Source: Alentia gelatinosa (lineage: Eukaryota > Annelida > Polychaeta > Phyllodocida > Polynoidae). From it: a stretch of DNA of 64,000 bases. The stretch spans positions 31,653,300 through 31,717,299 of the forward strand of contig OX465581.1 in the NCBI GenBank assembly GCA_950022655.1, read 5' to 3'. The position numbers and the translations under genes are program-made. Positions 36,301 through 45,400 of the stretch are shown here, one piece after another. The notes under the pieces were generated by a model. The model searched no databases and was not told where the DNA came from. It saw only the letters and a list, made by a program, of their open reading frames with translations. The stretch's first letter is position 1, and each line of letters starts with the position of its first letter.

Positions 36301-39300
36301 CTCACTGAGTGGGCCTATGTTCGCAAGTTTATTTAAAAGATCCCCTGTGTCTTTTAAATAAGATTTGGTCCCCTTGAGAAAAGGTCTCAGGTAGATGTCT
36401 ACCAAGGCTGAGATCTTTTCAGTGGGACTACCGTTTGCCGAGACGATGGGCCGTCCCGGAGGTGGTAACTTACCTTTGTGTATCTTTGGGAGTAGATATA
36501 GCTCGGCTGTTTTTGGTTCGTCCGTCTTGAGCTTGAGGAGCAGAGATTTGCTGATTTCACCTTTCTCGTGGAGTTTTTGTAGGCCTAGGGTTATCTCTGC
36601 GTTGTGTTTACCTGTAAGGTCTTCAGTTACCTCTTTGTAAAAGTGTTTATCTGAGAGTTGGCGTTCACCTTCTTTGACATAATCAGTTCTATTTTGAATG
36701 ACTAGTTTACCCCCTTTATCTGCAGGTTTGATAACAATGGTTCTGTTGTCTTTAAGAGATTTAAGGCTAGTCTTTTCATTTTTGCTTATATTGTGGTCAC
36801 GGGGTGCCTTAGCGAAGGTTTGGTTAAGGTCGTTTTCGTTGGCCAAAATGAAAGCTCTTAGTGGGAGGGGGACTAGAGCTGGTTGCCAGTTCCCTGTACG
36901 TCTGATTACCTTGGAACGTTGGATGGCAGACCGCGTAGGACTGTCACTCTGGTTGGTCTGGGTATCGAGAGGTTCATCATCGGAGGTATCGGAATCATCT
37001 TTACTGTCTAAAGTGACCTGACGTGAGAGAAATTTTGAATTTTCAGGGTCGAAGTATGCCCTTATTTTAAGTCTGCGATGGAAGTCATCTAAATCCCGAC
37101 GAAGGTCAGCCGAGTGTGGCTCACCTGGTGTGGGACAGAAATTGAGACCTTTCTCCAGTAGTGAGAGTTCTACCGGGGTGAGAGTATGATCTGATAGATT
37201 AGTGACAGACGATGGGGCGTCTGGGTCTACCTCGGTGATCTGGTTACGGAAATCGAACAGAGGTTCAAGGGTCGAATCTTTGTTATTGTTAACCGATTTA
37301 TTAACAGGGGTGTTTTTAACAACATGGTTATCACAGGTGGAAACAACATTAACAACACCTTTTTCAACAACACATTTTTTAACAGCACCTTGAAAGTTAG
37401 AGGTGAAAGTTACACGAGTAGGACACAACGAGGCAGCCGCGGGGGAAAAGGATTCTTGGGCGGGCGAATGGGGAGTGTCTGGAATGGCAGTGTTGGTTTT
37501 GGGGGATTGGGGTGGTAGGGGGGCCCCATTATGGTCGTGCCAGTGAAGGGTTACTGGCGCAGTTGAGTGATCGCCTGGACAATGGCGTCTCTTACCATGT
37601 TCCGGTCGATGTTTTGAGGGGCCTGGCGTGGTGGGGCAGGGCGGTTGTTTACCGGTGGGCGGCGGCGGGACTGGTTTACCGTCTGCCATCCTCCCGGTTG
37701 ACCTTGAGGTGTTGGTCTCTCCTGGTTCCGGGGGTTTGCAAAACCCCGATTGGGGCGGCTCTGTCGGGGGGAAGCCGATTGGTTTTGTGGGTTAGGACGT
37801 CTCCCACGGGACCGAGATCTGCTTCTGGGTTGGTTGCTACTGTTTTGGGGAGGGTTGTTTCTGCTCTGGGGTTGGTTGTTTCCCGGTAGGGTGGGGAATT
37901 GGGCTGGGTCGAGCCAGAAGTCAAGAACCTCGTCGATGGAAGCGTTCGGACCTGGAGGTCCGTTGGGTGCTAGCAACTGGTTCCTAGGTGGAGCCTGTTG
38001 TTGTCTGCGTCTGATGGGTAGGGTCCGCTGAGGTAGCGGAGGGAGGGGGGGGTTTTGGTTGGTCGGCTGTGGGTCAGCTGACTGGGGACGCACTATAGTA
38101 GCAGTGGGGGTGGGGTTGGGATTGTTAGGAGGGAGGGGATTGGTTTGGGCGGGGGGGGCTGATTGCATAGACTGGACGATTTGCCTAGCTGTGACGGCCC
38201 GTTTTGGAGGGTTTTGGAAGGTTCTAGTGGGTAGGGTCGAAGTGGTCTGGGGTTGGGCTACCTCGCCTATTTGTTCCTCAACATTATCTACATCCAGGAA
38301 GTATCTACGTGAGTTGATGAGTTGTTTACGGGTGTATTGGGTGGACGCCAACACTGTTGTACGTTTGGCTAGTTTCACCTGTTCTGCTTGTCGTTCGATA
38401 TTGCAATATTCGGTTATTTTGCTAAGTGAGCGATCAAAGTCATTGGAACCTTCTTCCGACATCAGTCCTTTGACAGCTGTCATGATGGTCTGCGCCGTTT
38501 TATCCTTGCGAGCAGCAACTCCGTCTAGGTGGCGTGCGACTGCATCTTGGATGGTTTTAGCAGCCCGCCTGGTGATGTCGACTAGCGTGGACTGCAACTC
38601 AGGTGTGGCTACCGCGTACGATGGGATCTCTTCAGTCCCAAGGGACCAGTAGGTCAGCAAGTCTTGTGAATTTAAGTCACGTAACCAGCGCGCTCTACTG
38701 CCGTCACGTATGGCAGTGACAGCATTATTGCGTGCCTGTTTCCAGAGGCTATGGGTACCATCTGACATTGACATGCGGGCCTGCGGTGCTGCGGGAGGCT
38801 CTTGTTCAACCTGGGAGGAGAAAGAAACAAATTTCTTGTTAGAAATACCACTGTCACTTACCGTGCCAAGTTCGGGGCGGTTAGCGGCAGGGTGAGCATT
38901 TATTGACGCGTTACTGAGTGGAGTTGGCGCTCGGTTCGCCTCACCATCGAGTGCCATCGAGATGCTGTCAATGTTGACATCCATATCGGTGGTTGGCGTT
39001 ATATTGGCGGTTGCATCTGCTTTATTGCAGTTGCAAAATGATTTTACACGTTGGGCTCCAGTAGGGGGGTTGGTCCCATGAGTATCGGACATCGAATCAC
39101 TGTTCGGGTCGATGTCGTAAAACGACGAGCGATACTGTTTGCCGCTCTCTGTGGGCGCCGCCATCTTGGATTTGGCGGTTGGCCGGTTTTCGGTAGTCGC
39201 GCATAGCTCGCTTAGTCGAGATATGAGCGTTTTACCCAGCGATGGGTTATCGCAGATATTCTGTACGAACGCGGATAGACTATGGTCATCAGGGTTAGTA

Positions 39301-39392
39301 CCGTCTAAAGACGTATTCGATTCCTTTTTACGTTTCTTAACGGGGCGTTTGGCGACATCGCGTGGGGACCCGGATGTCGGCCCGCCAGCGTT

Positions 39393-39462
<70 letters not shown>

Positions 39463-42400
39463 TTGTAGAATTACTGTAAATAAAAAAATGTCTATCACTA
39501 CATTTACTTCTTACATATTAGCTTAGGACATTTTTGGAAAACAAGTTAATTGATTTGAATAATTTAATTAGTTGCACATAAGTATAGGCGCTGGGGGAAT
39601 TTCACATATATATATATACGTTTGTTCACATGTATGAGGTTTAGCGTGAAAGACCAGTGACATCCAGAAAGAGACTCCCACCTCCATCATAGATGTGCAC
39701 CTTTACGTTACAACGACGTGATAAAGCATGATTCCAGCGAAAGCCTTACAACATCGTCTTCATCGATGACGGGGGAAAACACATTTCAACGCTTCCCAAA
39801 TGAACAATTTTGCTTCTCAGCAAAGAAACCTCCTGATCTATTTGAAATCAGACAGAATGATGCAAAGTGTTATGGATTCGAATTTTCTGTTGAGGCCGGG
39901 AAAAATCATGATAATTTAGGAATCACTTTCGTCACTTTGGGAGGTTACACTTCTTGTCCTTTAAATCCTGTGAGTGATGGGTTAAAGTATGTTACGTTTC
40001 ACCTGCCACCTAATGCAACATGGCTCTTGTTCTGAATACTGAGTTTCCGTAAGGGGATCCCGAAATAAACTTTGCCATTTTCACACCATGTGGCAATTCC
40101 ATTGAGCTGTTCCACCATAAGCCTATAATATGTCCAGGTATTAAAATGTGCCGATTACACAGCAGATTACTTGTCATTGTTGGTAATTCATACCGATTAC
40201 GACCACAGCACCAATGACTGGCTAATAATTCAAAAGAGAACAGTAACCTAAACACCTCTATTGTAAAGATATATGCTATAATTATAGAATAAAAAGCGAT
40301 AACATGGCGGAGCAAAAACATATAGAATGACATCTCAAGTAAAATATTGACATATATTTATAACGTCAATACTTGTATCTTGAATGCATCCTTAAATCCC
40401 TCATAGAGCGAACATAAAATATATGATGTAATGCAGGCCGCTGATGACCACAGCCACTCCCATCATCATCACCACCATCACCACCACCATGGACATGGTC
40501 ACGGCGGCGACACGAGCCAGGTGGATGTCTCCAAGGTGGCTCGTCGCCCGCGGGCATCGCCTTACCCGATTATCAATGTGCCTGAAGCCGTCGAGATTGT
40601 GATGAACCATAGCAAAACACTGTCAACTGAGAAAGTCAGTTACAAGGGTAAGATCTCCGGCAATATCGCTATGGTCAGGTGTGAATTCGTTTTTTGTTGT
40701 TTTTTCATGTGAAATATTATTAAAATGTGAACCACCCATGTCTACACAGGGAAGCAGTAACTCACATAGAAGCTGAAGAGACAGTGTCCATGGATGTGAA
40801 TTCGTACCTTTCAACATGTGGATACATAGAACTCTTCTAATACGAAACAGCTGTCATCGTGAATATTGAGTAATTTACATCCCTTGAATGTTAGCTCTTG
40901 GGTACTGAGATACGCATCTTTTTGCCAATCAAGGCAATTCTTTTGGATACAGCATAATTTGAAACCAAACCATCATACGCATTAATTTTGAGGCATGGGT
41001 TATTTCCGAAATGTGAATCCATTTATCAAAAGAGAAACCAATGGTAATTGACAAGCGAGTATATTGCCGGTACAACGTTTTCCTCGCGGTAGTTTACAAG
41101 ACAAGTGATATATAACCATAGATGTTTGCCAATCCTTAAGTATATCTCTGCAATTGAATGTGTTATGCTTTTCCCCTATTCTAACAGATGCACTAGGACG
41201 TGTGCTGTCTGAAGATGTGTTTGCCCAGGACCCTCTTCCACCATTCCCTGCCTCCATTAAGGACGGTTACGCCATCATAGGTGCGCAATTCACCAGTTCG
41301 TTCTACTTGCAAAATAGGCTCTAAACAATTTTATAACGTGATGGGGATTTAGCCTGAGATAGACGCGTTTATTTAAACGAAATATGAGATTGATTTATTG
41401 TTAGCGCATTTAGATATATCCTATTCATTTTTCTGTCACAAGATTTCCCCTTATTTACGTGTTTATTTACCCGAAAATTAAACCTGTTTGTCTTATTACA
41501 GCATCTGATGGTCCTGGATTGCGCAAAGTGCTCGGAGAGTCAGCTGCAGGGGATTTAGTAAGGAGCCGAATTTTATTCTTGCAGTATAAAGAAAATCGAT
41601 TAATAAACCTACTCCCTCTCTCCCTTTGTCTCTCCTTCTCTTCCTCCTTCGCTCCTTCCCCAATCCTTTCTCTTTGTTTCCAAATCTGCCTTCCTCACAT
41701 ACTCCTACTCCTTCTTTTCCTCCCTCGCGTCCTGCCTACGTCCCTCCATCTCTCCCTGCATCAGTACCAGACTTCCGACATTTGTCCATCCTTGCCTCTA
41801 GTTCTCGTGCATGGTTATTGAACATTTGTGTTTGCCTTGCAGCCTAAGTCTGAAGTTATCCGGGGCTATTGTATCCGCATAACGACGGGTGCACCTGTGC
41901 CCCCCGGCTCCGATGCCGTTGTGCAAGTCGAGGATACCGAGCTTATCAAAGACGCTGATGAGGGTCGAACGGAGCTAGAGATCAAGGTCCTCTCCACCCC
42001 GAAAGTGGGCCAGGATATCAGGTATTTTCAAATTTTGGATACATTTGTATATGGCGTTGTTTACATGTGCATATGACTGTCCTCACGAAAAAAAAATTAG
42101 TGATGTCTTATGCATTTATTTGGACACCAATAAAATTCCACCCTACTGTCTTTCAGCATCCATCATCTTAGCTCATCATATCCGTATTTTTATTTTGACT
42201 GTTACTCTGGTGAATGCTATTTCTCATAGTACAGAACTTAATCTAGTAACTATAAAGCTCAATACATGTATTGGACCCTACGTACACGATTGTTACCTCA
42301 TATATATATGATTTCGTTTACTCCTAGGAAAATTGGCTCAGATATAAAAAAAGGAGAAATGATTCTTACCAAAGGCATGCGGCTTGGTCCCTCTGAGTTA

Positions 42401-45400
42401 GGGCTACTTGCCACTGTGGGTGTGACCGAGGTGCTTTGCTACAAACAACCTGTAGTTGGAGTGATGTCCACTGGAAATGAGGTAAATAGTTTCTAATTTG
42501 TTGCATTACACTTATATCATTCATATCCTTACATCCATTTCAAATTCATAAGTTTTATGAATCATTGCCATGTTATATTAAAGGTTTACTAGACCTTTAG
42601 AGATTGGTAATAAAATAATCTGAAACAAAGAAGAAAATTGCTGCACCAAAAGCGGTGAATTTAGGAGGTAGTTATACCATTCCATAACTGAAAGATTACT
42701 GGTATTGAGGAGAAGCTGTTATTTAACCTTTTGCAAAGACACCGATGTCCATGAAACTAGGCCTTTGATAATTTTGAATACTTAGCATCATTATTTTTGT
42801 TATTCATTGTGAGGTCATAATTCCACCTATGGAAAATAGAATGAATGTTGTAAGATAACACAGCCTCCCACTGAAATAATTTGTCAATGTGTAAACTTCA
42901 AGGTATATCTTGAATAAAGATATTATTGAATTCATTGTGGGGCCATATATCTGAATATCCACCCGTGTAAAATATAATCAATGTTGTAAAATAGCATAGC
43001 CTCTCATTGAGATACTTTGTCAATGTGTGAACTTAAAGGTATCTTGAAAAAGGCATATTTTGTAGACATTCACTGGTGTCCCAGTTCTCCTTAACCTATC
43101 CCATTTCTACTTAATTTGTCCCAGTTCTCCCATACTAGTTCTTTATTTTTTCGGGCCCTCTATCTCTGATGAATTGAATGGAGCAATACATGAATAACAG
43201 TGACAACAAAGGACTTTTGGTTTTCTTCATATGGAAGTATTGGTATTGTTCTACTGCCAGTATGAAAGGACCTATCCATCAAATAGTGCTACTGCAGAAA
43301 TATCGTCCCAATTCTCCCCGCCCTCCCCTATTTGACTTACAGATAGTGGCACAGAATTTCAATGCTAAAGAATGCTTTAGTTCACCGATGAATGAATATT
43401 GTTTATAAAAAAATATCATCTGAAATAAATGATTCCACTTTGGTCTATCATGTGTGCATTCTAGTATTATATTCTAATCTTATTAGCAGGTGGACGGTTG
43501 GTCTTTAGGTTATGGCTATAGCCTACTGTAGTACACATGCTTGTAGAGTCACTAGATGACCTGACCACATCTTTGCTTTTTATAGCTAACTAAGTACAGA
43601 TAGGAATATGATTTCTGTTTTGGAAAGAAAGTTTTTATGGTGGTACAATGCCTTATAGTTTTAATATTTGGTATTTCGGCATGGATTTTAAAAAAAAGGT
43701 GAATTCAGTTTGGGGGGGGGACCTTTGTAGTCACAGGTCCTTTATGGACATATTTCTACCCCTTAAACTGGTTGAATCATAATATAATATGCCTCACATG
43801 AAAGAAAATAAAAAACCAGTAGGTGCTAGGAAGTGGAATTTTCTAGGTGGATTCTATATTTACTGAGATATTCAAGTATTTGTTAAAAGTGGGGGAGATT
43901 TTCAGTGAAATTGGCATACTCAAACACATGTTTACTCAATATTGATTTACATTCAGCATTAGTGTAACATTTACCATCTCCATATGTGGCACTGACAGTT
44001 GCTTATACACTAGAAAGTGTCATTATTAGGCCACTAATAAAAAAAACTTGTTTCTCATCACCGCGCGCGTCAGCAAAAACGTCCTTGGAAGATTTTTTTT
44101 GATTTTTTTTTTTTAGAATAAGATGAACCTTGATAGAAATCATGAAAGGTATGAGTATTTGGTATCAGATTGAAGGTCCTGATGTCAGGGATGCATTCAA
44201 TGTGGTTATATGGTTGGGAAAAGTGATACATCAAGTGTATCCCATCAAGTGTCCACCGGGCTTCCGACACACCGATACACATAGATATTGACCTCCTGAT
44301 ACAAAATCCATATCGTAGTGAAATCGTAGTGCATATCGGAGCAGTTGGTCAGATTTCTACGATAATGCTACCGACGAACACCGATACGCTATTATAAAAA
44401 AAAACCGTATCATAAAGGGTCTAAGACAATCGATCATGTATTGATTGTCATAGCGCATCAGTTTGCATTAGTGACGCTTTGAACGGGAAATCATATGAAA
44501 AAATTGACGGAAAATTATGAAATTTTCAAAATACCTGGAATATACAATGATAATGCTGCTCTGCAAATATGGTGAAATTTGATAGACATATCAGGGTGTA
44601 TCAGGACCATGGTACTTTTTTCATGCACCCTCCCAACAGGTTACAATGCACACTGATACACTATGACATGCCTCCAGATAGGCTACAATTTGGTCATTTT
44701 GTATCGGTGTGTATCAGTCTTATATAGGTGATACTACCAATATCAGGGGGTGAGATATACTGTTATAACCACACAGACACCCGACAGATGCCTACCTGAC
44801 ACCTACAATAGCCGGTAGTAGTTTATAGGCCGGTAGACTAGACCAATCAATGCAGGCCCTCCCCTATCCCCTCCCTCCCTCCCTCCCTCCCTCCCTCCCT
44901 CCCTCCCTCCCTCCCTCCCTCCCTCCCTCCCTCCCTCCCTCCCTCCCTCCTGGCCTGGGGGCTTCCTTGTTATCATACTAATTAATCAATGGTAGACCTT
45001 TGAACCTTATTAAGTTTTAAATGTGACCTTATTGAGCTTTAAATGCATCCACCTGCTAATTTGGTCTTTAAAGGCCAATATTTCTATTTTTTAAATGCAC
45101 ACTTAGCTCTTGTTTAATGATCTTTTATGGGTTGATTGGTTTTAGCTTCTTGACCCCAGCGAACCTCTTCGGCCAGGAAAGATTCACGACAGTAACCGTA
45201 CGACGCTTACGTCATTGATTCGGGAATATGGATTTCCAGTTGTTGACCTTGGCATCGCCCCTGACACGTATGTGGCATCATCACGTGACGAGCTAGTCTA
45301 GTTAACATAGATTACTAATTGAACATTCAAGGCAATCATAAATGACCACTGTACTTTATAGCTGTGCTTAGAGTTTTTCGACAGGTAAACACTGAGCGAT

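Larger units (their letters stand above)
34226..39475 (-). mobile_element. Penelope-like retroelement with two long ORFs, flanked by a 16-bp duplication
   Basis: The element occupies 34242-39459. The 16-base TATTTGTAGAATTACT occurs exactly at both flanks (34226-34241 and 39460-39475), which fixes the insertion. Both ORFs are on the minus strand, yet the junction next to the right flank is a run of 66 A on the plus strand (39394-39459), that is, a poly(T) immediately before ORF1. The 3' non-coding region (34242-34872) contains the 10-base CTAGCCACGT twice (complement at 34251-34260 and 34823-34832), a TATAAATA motif near 34315 in antisense, and a CTGATGAG...GAAAC core. It sits in gephyrin intron 7, antisense to gephyrin. 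Confidence 0.9.

Noticed and set aside
34930..38652. Several plus-strand frames of 60-197 codons across the PLE
   Set aside because: Shadows of the two intact PLE ORFs on the minus strand.
44060..44300. Possible gene at the 70-codon minus-strand frame
   Set aside because: Borders poly(T) and repeat R1; no conserved features.
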